From assembly GCF_001424185.1 (NCBI RefSeq), contig NZ_LMOM01000043.1, forward strand, positions 8,001-72,000: a stretch of DNA of 64,000 bases. Direction: 5' to 3'. Made by a program: the position numbers and the translations under genes. Below are positions 32,626 through 43,830 of the stretch, in pieces; position 1 is the stretch's first letter; every line of letters starts with the position of its first letter. The stretch is from Deinococcus sp. Leaf326 (lineage in GTDB: Bacteria > Deinococcota > Deinococci > Deinococcales > Deinococcaceae). The notes below the pieces were generated by a model. The model was not told where the DNA came from, ran no database searches, and saw only the letters and a list, made by a program, of their open reading frames with translations.

Positions 32626-33675
32626 GTGCCGCTGAAACTCCCGCGTTACGTGCTGCGCGAGGTCATGGGGATGTACCTTGCGGGCCTGGCCCTGTTCCTG
32701 ATCCTCCAGATGACCGACGCCTTGAGCAGCACGGTCGGCAAGGCCCTGACCTACAAGGCCACCTTCTCCGAGACGGGGGCGGCGTTTCTGGGCATCCTGC
32801 CGACGTTCGTCAACCGTTCGCTCGTGCTGGCGGTGCCGTTCGGCATCCTGCTGGGGCTCTCGCGGCTGCAGCGCGACAGCGAGGTCAAGGCCCTGCTGGC
32901 GGCCGGTGTGCGCCCGCTGAGCGTGATCTGGCCCCTGCTGCTGCCCTTCGCGCTCGTGGGTGGAGTAGCCTTCGTGAATGCCGGGAGCGTCGTGCCGGCG
33001 GGCCTGGACCGCTGGGACCGCACCTGGTACGGCATCTTCGGGATGGCCAACCCCATTCCCAGCCAGGACCGCTACACCTACGCGCCTCCTGGGGCCCTGT
33101 ACTACGCCGGGCGGGTGCTGAACGACAGCAGCGGCGCGGGCGCGCAGCTCTCGGGCGTGATGGTCCAGCGCGGCGACGAAATCCTGACCGCCCAGACCGG
33201 ACGCTGGAACGCCCAGGCCCAGACCTGGACCCTCGATTCGCCCTGGGTCACGCGTACGGGGCAGGCCCCCGCCCAGCAGACCGGACCGGTGACGGTGCCG
33301 CAGCAGGACCGTCTGGAGCCGCCGCCCCCCGATCCCAAGAAGATCAGCAACGCGCGGCTGCGCGCCGAGCTGGCCCGGGACGATCTTGGACGTGAGGCCC
33401 GGCGTGACTACACTTACCAGCTCGCCGCGCGCTACGCCGACCCCTTCACGCCGGTCGCTTTCGCGCTGGCGGCCGGCGCCCTGGGGCTGCTGTTCCGCAG
33501 CCGCGCGGCGGCGACGGCGGCCGTGATCGTCTTCATCGCGGGCTTCTACGTGCTGTGGGAGACCATGCCCACCCTCGCCCGCTCGGGGGCCGTCGGGCCG
33601 GAGGTGGCCGCGTGGCTGCCCAGCGTGCTCTTCAGCCTGCTGGGGCTGGGGCTGGCCTGGAGGCTGAACCGATGA
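32626..33675 (+). CDS. LptF/LptG-family (YjgP/YjgQ) permease, first copy
   Basis: 349 aa. The N-terminal start (LPRYVLREVMGMYLAGLALFLILQM) and the pattern of six membrane helices around a periplasmic beta domain (about 140-235) fit the family. LGLSRLQRDSEVKALLAAGV is the coupling segment that contacts the ATPase. In LPS bacteria LptF and LptG form the extractor with LptB. Deinococcus lacks classic LPS, so another envelope lipid is likely moved. GTG 32626 is chosen since the family fold begins there. Confidence 0.85.
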   Translation: MPLKLPRYVLREVMGMYLAGLALFLILQMTDALSSTVGKALTYKATFSETGAAFLGILPTFVNRSLVLAVPFGILLGLSRLQRDSEVKALLAAGVRPLSVIWPLLLPFALVGGVAFVNAGSVVPAGLDRWDRTWYGIFGMANPIPSQDRYTYAPPGALYYAGRVLNDSSGAGAQLSGVMVQRGDEILTAQTGRWNAQAQTWTLDSPWVTRTGQAPAQQTGPVTVPQQDRLEPPPPDPKKISNARLRAELARDDLGREARRDYTYQLAARYADPFTPVAFALAAGALGLLFRSRAAATAAVIVFIAGFYVLWETMPTLARSGAVGPEVAAWLPSVLFSLLGLGLAWRLNR

Positions 33676-34856
33676 GCCGCCCAGCCTCCGGACCCGTGCC
33701 CACGCCCAAACCCGCACGGCGCTCCGGTCGGTGGCCCGGCCTGCGGCTGTTCGAGCGCTACGTCCTGGGCGAGATCGTGCCGCCGCTGCTGGGAGCGCTG
33801 GCGGTCGTGATCCTGCTCCTCGTGCTCGCGGCCCTTCAGGACGTGATCGCGCCGCTGCTCGCCAAGGGGGCCAGCCCGCTGCTCGTGGCGCGGTTGCTGG
33901 CCCTGAACATCCCCGAGGCGGTGGCCCGCGCGCTGCCCATCGCCCTGATGTTCGCGGCGCTGCTTGGCCTGTCGCGTCTCGCGGCCGACTCGGAGATCAA
34001 GGCGGCGCTGGCGGGCGGGGTCGCGGTCACGCGCCTGCTGCGCCCGGTGCTGGCGCTGGCCCTGGGGGTCACGGCGCTGTCCTTCGCCATCGGCGAGGGC
34101 CTGATGCCGCGCGCGCAGGTCGAGGTCCAGAAGGTCCAGCGCCAGATCGTGTTCGACAACCCGCGCGTGATCGGGCTGGGAAGTACCGACGCGCAGGGCC
34201 GCTCCCTGGTCCTTACCGACGCCCTGGGCCGGGCCATCAGCGTGGGCGAGGTGCGGCCGGGCGGCGAACTGGGCGACCTGCGTATCGTGACCATGCAGAC
34301 CGCGCAGGCGCCGCGCGAGGTCATCACGGCGAGCCGGGGGCGGCTGACTCCGGGCAGCAACGTGCTGGAACTCGAAGACGGGCAGCGCGTCACCTACCAG
34401 AATTCGCGCCCGGTCACGGTGCTGAGCTTCGAGAAGGGCACGCTGCCGGTGCAGGACGTGCAGACGAGTTTCGACCCCAACGCGGCAAGCAGCGGGCAGG
34501 TGCAGCCCATCTACCTGCCCCTGCGCGAGCTGCTGGCTCGCACGGCGGTGTACCGCGCCCAGCATGTCGCCTCGCCTGCCGATTTCATGGCGCTGCACCG
34601 CAAGTTCGCCGAACCGCTGGTAGCCCTGGCCCTGGCCTTTTTCGCCGTGAGCCTCGCCGTGTATACCTTCCGCAGCGGCCTGAACCTGGGCCTGACCTGG
34701 GCCATCTTGCTGGCCTTCGCGTACTACGCCACCTGGAGCGTGTTCAAGGTGCTGGGCGAACAGGCCGCGCTGCCCGCCGCGCTCGCCGCCTACACCCCCG
34801 ACCTCATCGCCGTGCTGGCGGGGGCGGCGCTGCTGTGGCGCTCGGCGCGGCGCTGA
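33672..34856 (+). CDS. LptF/LptG-family permease, second copy
   Basis: 394 aa. Same layout as the upstream gene: FERYVLGEIVPPLLGALAVVILLLVLAAL, the coupling segment LGLSRLAADSEIKAALAGGV, a periplasmic beta domain (about 135-290) and C-terminal helices. ATG 33672 overlaps the upstream stop (ATGA), so the two are made together as a heterodimer. LptB is not in the window; LptA/LptC-like genes are at 48.9-51.7 kb. Confidence 0.87.
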   Translation: MSRPASGPVPTPKPARRSGRWPGLRLFERYVLGEIVPPLLGALAVVILLLVLAALQDVIAPLLAKGASPLLVARLLALNIPEAVARALPIALMFAALLGLSRLAADSEIKAALAGGVAVTRLLRPVLALALGVTALSFAIGEGLMPRAQVEVQKVQRQIVFDNPRVIGLGSTDAQGRSLVLTDALGRAISVGEVRPGGELGDLRIVTMQTAQAPREVITASRGRLTPGSNVLELEDGQRVTYQNSRPVTVLSFEKGTLPVQDVQTSFDPNAASSGQVQPIYLPLRELLARTAVYRAQHVASPADFMALHRKFAEPLVALALAFFAVSLAVYTFRSGLNLGLTWAILLAFAYYATWSVFKVLGEQAALPAALAAYTPDLIAVLAGAALLWRSARR

Positions 34857-34866
34857 CCGGCGCGGC

Positions 34867-35823
34867 TCAGCCCGCCTCGCCGAAGGCGTCGCGCAGCCGC
34901 AGCACGAACACCTGAAAGCTGAGGCTGGGGCTGGCGTAGGCTTCCAGAGCGCCCTGCAGTTCGTCCAGCGCGGTGTCGGCGCGGGCACGGGCAGCAGGAA
35001 GTCGCTCACGCCATACGAAGCGCAGGGTCTCGGGGTGCCACGCGGCCTCCCAGCGTTTTTCCAGGGCCTCGGCGGCGCCCAGCGCGGCCAGCAGCGGGCC
35101 GCCCAGTGCGGCGTCGAAGGTGCGGGCGTCGTCCAGCGCGGTGCTCACGGCGGCGTGCTCGGTCAGGACCCCAGCACGGCCCCCCGCGAAGGCGATCAGG
35201 TCTTCGCCCGCGTCCACACCGGCACGGACCAGGGCGCGCCCGAGCGCTTCGTCGCTGGCGGGGGCGACCCCCAGGCGGGCGCTGCGGCTCACGATGGTGG
35301 GCAGCACGGCGCGCAGGTCCTCGGCCAGGAACAGGAACAGTGCCCCGTGCGGCGGCTCCTCGACGAGTTTGAGCAGGGCATTGGCGGCCTCGGGACCCAG
35401 GTACTCGGCACCCACCACCGTCACCACGCGCCGCCGGAAGGTCGGACGGACCTCCAGGAATTCGTAGACGTGCGTCTCGTAGTCGCGGCCCTTGTCGCGG
35501 CCCTGCAGGATCGCCCCGATAGGGATGATCTTGCGCCGCGCCGCCTTGCCGGTGGTCGTCGTGGCGCGCGGCTCGACCGTCAGGAGGTCGGGATGGGCGC
35601 CCGCCGCCAGCGCGCGGCACGACGGGCACGTCCCGCAGGCCTCGCCGTACATACCGCGCGTCCCGGTGCAGTTGTGCTGGGCAGCAATGGCGCCGGCCAG
35701 GGCCAGCTTGCCTACCCGCGCCGGGCCGGTGAGCAGCAGCGCGTTGCCCCGGAAGGCGCCGGTCTGTTCGAGCAGCGGGCCGTGCAGCGCCGCCGCGTCC
35801 GGCAGGGAGGGAAGGGCCGTCAT
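34867..35823 (-). CDS. holB: DNA polymerase III subunit delta' (clamp loader)
   Basis: 318 aa. AAA+ fold with a P-loop-like [19 protein letters not shown], the zinc module (C in [18 protein letters not shown]), [23 protein letters not shown] and [11 protein letters not shown] (SRC-like sensor). It is part of the clamp loader. The zinc knuckle is a normal gamma/delta' feature. The start overlaps the upstream phosphoesterase stop by ATGA. Confidence 0.87.
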   Translation of the reverse strand: MTALPSLPDAAALHGPLLEQTGAFRGNALLLTGPARVGKLALAGAIAAQHNCTGTRGMYGEACGTCPSCRALAAGAHPDLLTVEPRATTTTGKAARRKIIPIGAILQGRDKGRDYETHVYEFLEVRPTFRRRVVTVVGAEYLGPEAANALLKLVEEPPHGALFLFLAEDLRAVLPTIVSRSARLGVAPASDEALGRALVRAGVDAGEDLIAFAGGRAGVLTEHAAVSTALDDARTFDAALGGPLLAALGAAEALEKRWEAAWHPETLRFVWRERLPAARARADTALDELQGALEAYASPSLSFQVFVLRLRDAFGEAG

Positions 35824-36581
35824 TTGCCGATGGCGAGCCGGGCCGCGAGCACCGGCGGCAACCCGGCTTCCAGGATCGCCTCCTGCGTGCGGGCGATGTC
35901 GTAGGGCACGCGCCGGACCTCGAAGGACCCGCGCGCCGTGTCGAAGATGGCGTAGCTGGCGTCCGGGTTGCCGTCGCGCGGCTGGCCCACGCTGCCGGGG
36001 TTCAGGACGAGGCGGGCGCTAGGCGGCACGAGGTAGGAGCCGCCGTCGGGAAAGGGCTGGGCCTTGATCCACTCGCCGACCGGGGCGTTCAGGGTGGCGT
36101 ATACACCCGGCACGTGGGTATGCCCGACGAAGCCCAGACGCCCCTGCCACTGCGCGAACACGTCACGGGCGGCCGTCACCGAGTCCATGTAGTTGTCGAG
36201 ACTGGTCGGGGTGCCGTGGCGGTAGCGCGCGCCCACGTCGGGGTCGTCCACGCCGTCGCGCCAGGTCCGCACCCAGTTGACGTCGCGCTCGCTCAGGCGC
36301 GCGAGCTGCCAGCGCAGGGCCACCGACACCACGCTCTCCTTGTACTCGCGTTTCTGGTCGGCGTACTCGAGCAGCATCTGGTCGTGGTTGCCCAGAATGC
36401 AGGTCGCGTCGAGGTCACGCAGGGTATCAAGGACCGCCTGCGGGTGGGGACCGTATCCCACCGCGTCGCCCAGATGCACGGCGCGGTCGTAGCGCCGCGT
36501 CTCGGCGTCACGGAGGACCGCCCCCAGTGCGGCGTGGTTGGCGTGGATATCGGAAAGCAGCAGCAGCCGCACGCCCCGCAT
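35820..36581 (-). CDS. Metallophosphoesterase (YfcE/MJ0936-like calcineurin fold)
   Basis: 253 aa. The five metal motifs are visible: [31 protein letters not shown], a central His (RYRHGTP) and [10 protein letters not shown], then [12 protein letters not shown]. Such enzymes hydrolyse phosphodiesters or act as diadenosine tetraphosphate hydrolases. ATG 36581 is chosen because the first metal motif starts about 10 residues later. It is translationally coupled to holB. Confidence 0.88.
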   Translation of the reverse strand: MRGVRLLLLSDIHANHAALGAVLRDAETRRYDRAVHLGDAVGYGPHPQAVLDTLRDLDATCILGNHDQMLLEYADQKREYKESVVSVALRWQLARLSERDVNWVRTWRDGVDDPDVGARYRHGTPTSLDNYMDSVTAARDVFAQWQGRLGFVGHTHVPGVYATLNAPVGEWIKAQPFPDGGSYLVPPSARLVLNPGSVGQPRDGNPDASYAIFDTARGSFEVRRVPYDIARTQEAILEAGLPPVLAARLAIGK

Positions 36582-36645
36582 AATACCGGCCCGGCGGCCC
36601 CGCGCGGCGCCGACCTGCCGGGATGACCCGGTGTCCGTCTGACAG

Positions 36646-37677
36646 TCACGGCCAGACGGTGACGCGCCCTGCCGCCGGATCGAGCCGCGCCCGGCCCCCC
36701 AGCGGCAGCGTGAGCTGCGGGCTCGTATGCCCAAAATCCACGTTGGCGACCACCGGCAGGTCGGGGCGCCCGGCCTCGGCCAGAACGCGGCGCACCCAGC
36801 CGTACAGTTCGGCCTTCATCTCGGCGCTGTAGCCGCGTGGGCGTGCCAGCAGCAGCCCGGCGGCGCCCGCCAGGATGCCCTGCGCGGCGTAGTTGCGCAG
36901 CCAGTAGCCGACCTGCGCGGGCGCCGGCACGTCCTCGCTGGTCTCCAGAGCCAGCACCGCGCCGCGCCACAGCTCCGGCGAGGGCCAGCCCGGCGTGCCG
37001 CACAGCATGTCCAGCACTTCCAGGCAGCCGCCGACGAGGTGGCCCTCGGCCGGAGAGTCGCCCTGAAGCCACTCCCAGCCGTCGCCGAGCAAAAAGGTGC
37101 GCGGCGTGTCCTGAAGCGCCGCCTCCTCCCAGGGCACCTGCGCCTCGGTCCACTCGGGGGCGGGGGAGAGGTCGAAAGGACGCGGCTCCTGTACCAGCGC
37201 GCAGCGCAGACCGTTGAGGACGAACGGCCGGATGCCCCCGTTTTCGGCCAGATCGGTGAGCAGGGCCGGACCGTAGTAGGCCATCACCCCAGCGCGCAGA
37301 AAGTGCAGCAGCGTGACCGTACTGTCGCTGAAGCCGAGAAAGGCCTTGGGGTGGGGCGCGCACGATCTCGGGACGCAGGTGCGGCAGCAGCCGGACGCTG
37401 TCGTCGCCGCCGATGATACTCACCATCCCGTGAATGTCGGGCTGGGTCAGTGCCCAGTGCAGGTCGTCGGCGCGGGCCTCGGGGTGGGCATACAGGTACT
37501 CGGGGCCGCGCAGGGCGTTGGGCGCGGGCACCACCTCCCAGCCCAGCACCCCGGCGACCTGCGCCGCGCCGGCGTGGTAGCGGCCCATCACCTCGGTGAC
37601 GAAACCGCTGCTCAGGCTCAGGGCCGCCACGCGCGAGCCGGGAGGCAGGCGAGGCGGGCGCAGGAAGGTAGGCGCGT

Positions 37678-37681
<4 letters not shown>
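36646..37681 (-). pseudogene. S66-family LD-carboxypeptidase/MccF-like peptidase, frameshifted
   Basis: Two frames together encode one S66 serine peptidase. The N-terminal frame runs from CTG 37681 (or GTG 37630) through LRPPRLPPGS and SIIGGDDSVRLLPHLRPEIVRA. The C-terminal frame holds the Glu (LALETSED) and His ([17 protein letters not shown]) of the Ser-Glu-His triad. The nucleophile region GFSDSTVTLL is at the junction. An extra base in the GGGG run at 37353-37356 breaks the frame; removing one G restores the whole gene. CTG 37681 overlaps the pta stop as CTGA, with GGGGAG upstream. It is either a real inactivation or a sequencing error. Confidence 0.82.
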
Positions 37682-39825
<2,144 letters not shown>

Positions 39826-39917
39826 GGAGGGCTCCTTCGGGGAGGAAGTGTGCTGAGGCAGAAACGGAGAGGGAAGGGTGAAGTGCGCCGCGAACCGTGG
39901 TCCCGGCGCTCCACGGC

Positions 39918-41102
39918 CTAGCTCCCGGTCACGACGTCCTGTGTCTGGCGCGCGATCATCAGTTCCTCGTTCGTGTTCACAACGAGGGCCGGCAGGGTGC
40001 CCGTACGGGTCACCAGGCCCGACCCGCCGCGCACGGCCGCCGCGTTGGCTTTCTCGTCGAGCGCGAAGCCCAGAAAGCCCAGGCGGGCCAGGGTCTGCGC
40101 GCGCACGGAGGCGCTGTTTTCGCCGATTCCGCCGGTAAAGACCAGTCCGTCCACCCGGCCCAGGGCGGCGGCCATCTGGGCGACCGTGCCCGCGAGGCGG
40201 TAGACGAACACGTCCAGCGCGAGGCGGGCGCCCGCGTGCCCGCGCCCGGCGGCCTCTTCAAGCTCGCGCATGTCGCTGGCGAGGTTGGACAGGCCGAGCA
40301 GTCCGCTCTCGCGGTTCAGCGCGCCCGTCACCTCCGAGAGGCTCAGGCCCGACTGCCGCGCCACGTAGTCGTGCAGGCCGGGGTCCACGTCGCCGCTGCG
40401 GGTGCCCATGACCAGTCCCTCCAGCGGGGTCAGGCCCATGCTCGTGTCCACGCTGCGCCCACCCGCGACCGCGCACACGCTACTGCCGTTGCCGAGGTGC
40501 GCGGTGATGAGGTTGAGGTCCTCAAGCGGGCGGCCCAGCATCCCGGCGGCCTCCCCGGCCACGTAGGCGTGGCTGGTGCCGTGAAAGCCGTAACGCCGTA
40601 CCCCGTAGTGGTGGTACCACGCCTCCGGCACGGCGTAGCGGTAGGCCACAGGCGGCATGGTCTGGTGAAAGGCCGTGTCGAACACCGCCACCTGCGGCAC
40701 GCCCGGAAAGGCGGCCTGCGCGGCCTCGATCCCGGCGATGTTGGCCGGGTTGTGCAGCGGCGCGAGCGGCACACAGGCCCGGATGGCCTCCATGACCTCG
40801 GGCGTGATCCGGGCCGGCGCGCTGAAGCGTTCGCCGCCGTGGACCACACGGTGCCCGACCGCCGCCACCCCATCCAGCAGGCCCAGGGCGGACAGCTCGG
40901 CCAGCAGCCGGTCCAGGGCCGCTGCGTGGCCGCCGCCCTTCAGGTCGTGGGTCCGCCGCTCGCCGTCCCGGTCCAGACGCAGCGAGGCGCCGTCCACGCC
41001 CAGGCGCTCGGCCAGTCCCGAGAGTTGCAGCTCACGCGTGTCGGGGTCGAGCAGCGCGAACTTCAGGCTGCTGGAGCCGCAGTTGAGTACCAGGGTCCAC
41101 AT
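39918..41102 (-). CDS. ackA: Acetate kinase
   Basis: 394 aa. Signature 1 VLNCGSSSLKFALLD at the N-terminus and signature 2 region YGFHGTSHAYVAGEAA, with AHLGNGSSVCAV and FTGGIGENSASVRAQ. It makes ATP from acetyl phosphate or activates acetate. It lies directly upstream of pta, so both probably form one acetate unit. Confidence 0.95.
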   Translation of the reverse strand: MWTLVLNCGSSSLKFALLDPDTRELQLSGLAERLGVDGASLRLDRDGERRTHDLKGGGHAAALDRLLAELSALGLLDGVAAVGHRVVHGGERFSAPARITPEVMEAIRACVPLAPLHNPANIAGIEAAQAAFPGVPQVAVFDTAFHQTMPPVAYRYAVPEAWYHHYGVRRYGFHGTSHAYVAGEAAGMLGRPLEDLNLITAHLGNGSSVCAVAGGRSVDTSMGLTPLEGLVMGTRSGDVDPGLHDYVARQSGLSLSEVTGALNRESGLLGLSNLASDMRELEEAAGRGHAGARLALDVFVYRLAGTVAQMAAALGRVDGLVFTGGIGENSASVRAQTLARLGFLGFALDEKANAAAVRGGSGLVTRTGTLPALVVNTNEELMIARQTQDVVTGS

Positions 41103-41292
41103 AGGGCCCCATTCTGTCCCATCCGGCCAGCGGGGATGTACCGAGAAAAGAGAGGGCCGGCTTCAGAAATGGCGGGGCCGGAGCATGGGGCCGCGCCGCG
41201 TTCATGGCCGGTCGCCGCTGCACCGGTCGGTCCTGGGTGGCTCTGCATCGCTGGACCACCCAGCCATCTTCTCGTCCACAAACCGGACCGCC

Positions 41293-41739
41293 TTATCGTC
41301 GCCGCGTGACCTGCCGGGCCTCCGGATCACCGTCCAAGTGTTCGAGGAGCAGGACCGGGGCCTGCGGATAGTCGGCATACAGCGCCTCGCCCCATTCGAT
41401 GATGCTCAGGCGACTGGCCTCGATGAGCTCATCCAGGTCCATCTCGTACAGCTCGGCCACATCGCGCACGCGGTAGGCGTCCACATGCAGCACCTGTCCA
41501 CCGGGCGCGGGGTAGAGGTGCATCAGGGCGTAGGTCGGACTGGTGACGGGCTCGGTGAAGCCCAGCGCGCCGACCAGCCCCTGCGTGAGGGTGGTCTTGC
41601 CCGCACCCAGCTCGCCTTCCAGAAACAGCACCGCGCCGCCCGGCAACGCTGCGGCCAGCGCCGCGCCCAGCGCCCGCTGCTCAGCCTCGCCGCCCAGCCG
41701 CCGGGTCTCACCGGGCTGGAGGGGAAATTCAGACACCAT
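41293..41739 (-). CDS. tsaE: tRNA threonylcarbamoyladenosine biosynthesis ATPase TsaE
   Basis: 148 aa. Walker A LEGELGAGKTTLTQGL, then VTSPTYALMHLY and VDAYRVRDVAELYEMDLDEL, ending LSIIEWGEAL. It is the ATPase partner of TsaB-TsaD in making t6A37 in tRNA. ATG 41739 is chosen. It lies about 100 nt downstream of the coiled-coil gene on the same strand and may be the last gene of that operon. Confidence 0.92.
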   Translation of the reverse strand: MVSEFPLQPGETRRLGGEAEQRALGAALAAALPGGAVLFLEGELGAGKTTLTQGLVGALGFTEPVTSPTYALMHLYPAPGGQVLHVDAYRVRDVAELYEMDLDELIEASRLSIIEWGEALYADYPQAPVLLLEHLDGDPEARQVTRRR

Positions 41740-41843
41740 GCCCGCAGTATGCCCGCCCGACCGGAAGGCGTGAACGAGCTGGGGGCTCAGGAACGGTTCG
41801 TCCTGGCCCCCCGCGGTTCAGCCGGCAGGAGTTCGTGTGGGTA

Positions 41844-43805
41844 TTATCCGTCGAGCCACGCCCCCGCCTCGCGGTCGAGCGTGTCCCAGTCGGCGGCGCG
41901 GGCCAGTCGCCAATCACCCGACTGGCCCAGACGGGCCGACCAGACGTGCGAGGCGTCACCCATGTCCAGGCGGTGCAGCCCGGCGGCGGCGGCCTGCGCC
42001 AGCAGGGACGCGACCTTCGCCGCACCCTCCTCGGCCGGCCCGTCTGTGATCTCCCCAGCAGTCACGGTCCAGGCGCCATGGGGCAGGCCAGAGTCCGCCT
42101 GGTCACGGCGCGCCGGAGCGTCCTCGGAGGAACCGGTAGCCGGGGCCAACTCGGGCGCGTCCGCGTCGCCGCCCAAGTCGAACAGCCCCAGGAGTCCGCT
42201 CAGGGCGTCCTCGCCGAAAGTGGACGTGACCTGCTGGGCCGCCTCGTACTCGGCGCGGGCCTCGATGAGCAGCGCCTCGGCGCCCTCCAGGGTCTGTGCG
42301 TAGCGCGTGCGCGCCTGCGGGCTCATCGGCCCCAGGCGGCGCTGGGCCCGCAGCGTCTCGGCAAGGCGGCCCAGCGACTGGGTGGTTTCGCCGGCCAGGG
42401 TCCGCACCCGGTCGTACTGCTCGACGACGTGGTCGGCGCGGGCGTCGAAATCCTCACGCTGCTGGGCCGCGCGGCCCATGTGCCGCTCCAGCACGCGCCA
42501 CAGCGGCCCCAGGTCAGGGACCTGCCCCAGCACCAGCGCGCTGCGGGCGGCGGCGAGATCGGCGCTCAGTTCGGCCTGCGCGCCCGGCACGTCGCGGGCG
42601 GCACGCTCCAGCTCGGCCAGCTCACGCTGCTGCTCGAGCAGGTGGTCCATCGTCTCGGGAGACGAGTTGAGAGCGGTCAGGGTGGTGCTCAACTCGCGCA
42701 GTTCGGCCGTGATGAGACCGTCGCCGGCCAGGATGCTGCGGGCGACTTCCAGGCGCAACCGGGCGTCCTGCGCTGCCGGGCTGTCCTGCACGTTCTCAAA
42801 ACGGCCGTCGAGTTCGGCCAGTTCGTTGCGCTGCTGCTCCAGGGCGCCGCGGCGGGCCTCGGCGAGCGTGACCTGCCACGCCTCGGCCGATTCGCTGCGC
42901 AGGGTGCCCGCCGCGTGGGTTTCGCGCAGTTTCTCGTGGTTCTGGGCAAGGTCCGGACGCAGCTCGAACAGGAGGGCGTACTCGTTGCCCAGGTCGCTCA
43001 GGCGCCGGGCGACATGCTCCTGTTCCAGCGCCTGCACCCGCGCCTGGGCGTCGGCTGGCAGGGCCGCCGCGCCGCCGCCCGGCTGCACCACGCTGCTTTC
43101 CAGGCTGCGGCGCAGCTTGAAGGCCAGGGTACGGGCGCGGTCCACCTCGGCCGGCAGCAGTACCTGCTGGTCCTGCGCCTCGGCGATCTGGTTGATCAGG
43201 CCCTCGACGCGGCGCACGTCCCGGCTGCCCAGGCCCTGTACCCGCGCAAAGGTCGCGCGCAGTTCCGCGAGGTCCTGCGCCTGGATGACGAGTTCTTCCT
43301 GCAGGCGGCGTTCCAGCGCGCCGAGCAGGTCCTGACCTTCCTGCAGCAGCGGTGCGGGAGCCTGCCCGTCCTGCTGCTGCTGGCGGGCGATGCCCAGCAC
43401 GCCGCGCAGGCGCTGGGTTTCGGGCCAGTCGAAATACAGCGCGAAGCGGCGTAGGCCCTCTTCAAGTTGCGACACGACCCGCGCGGCCTCGGCCCGCGCC
43501 GCCTCAGCCGCGTCCGGGCCACCGGCCGGAGCGGAGCGCGCGGCGGCCCCCGCCTGATCGGCCAGCAGCAGTTCGGCAAGGACCTCCGAGACACGCTTCT
43601 TGGCCAGCGGCGCCGGCACGCTCAGTTGCAGCCGCTTGAAGACTTCACGCTTGAGGATGTCCTCCAGCGCCGGGCGGTCCAGACCGGCGACGGGCAGCCC
43701 ACGCGCCTGGGCCGCGTCCTGGATGACCCGCTCCAGGGCGCGCGGCGACATCAGATCGCTCAGCAGGCGCACCGGCAGACGGTGCAGGGGGATAGGTGCA
43801 GTCAC
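41844..43805 (-). CDS. Large coiled-coil protein, uncharacterised
   Basis: 653 aa with no signal peptide or membrane helix. Residues 14-80 form a helical N-terminal domain that aligns by eye with residues 11-77 of the Roadblock gene product at 45486 (both have a ...RGL...L..RL..P.A pattern). Residues about 100-520 are a nearly continuous heptad-like coiled coil rich in Glu, Arg, Ala and Leu (LEEGLRRFALYF, LERRLQEELVIQAQDLAEL). The C-terminal part (about 590-653) is short and globular (KVASLLAQAAAAGLHRLDMGD, WDTLDREAGAWLDG). It lies 25 nt downstream of the membrane gene. A scaffold or cytoskeletal role is suggested by shape only. Confidence 0.75.
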   Translation of the reverse strand: MTAPIPLHRLPVRLLSDLMSPRALERVIQDAAQARGLPVAGLDRPALEDILKREVFKRLQLSVPAPLAKKRVSEVLAELLLADQAGAAARSAPAGGPDAAEAARAEAARVVSQLEEGLRRFALYFDWPETQRLRGVLGIARQQQQDGQAPAPLLQEGQDLLGALERRLQEELVIQAQDLAELRATFARVQGLGSRDVRRVEGLINQIAEAQDQQVLLPAEVDRARTLAFKLRRSLESSVVQPGGGAAALPADAQARVQALEQEHVARRLSDLGNEYALLFELRPDLAQNHEKLRETHAAGTLRSESAEAWQVTLAEARRGALEQQRNELAELDGRFENVQDSPAAQDARLRLEVARSILAGDGLITAELRELSTTLTALNSSPETMDHLLEQQRELAELERAARDVPGAQAELSADLAAARSALVLGQVPDLGPLWRVLERHMGRAAQQREDFDARADHVVEQYDRVRTLAGETTQSLGRLAETLRAQRRLGPMSPQARTRYAQTLEGAEALLIEARAEYEAAQQVTSTFGEDALSGLLGLFDLGGDADAPELAPATGSSEDAPARRDQADSGLPHGAWTVTAGEITDGPAEEGAAKVASLLAQAAAAGLHRLDMGDASHVWSARLGQSGDWRLARAADWDTLDREAGAWLDG

Positions 43806-43830
43806 AGGCCGTATTCTCCGCTATTTTGCA

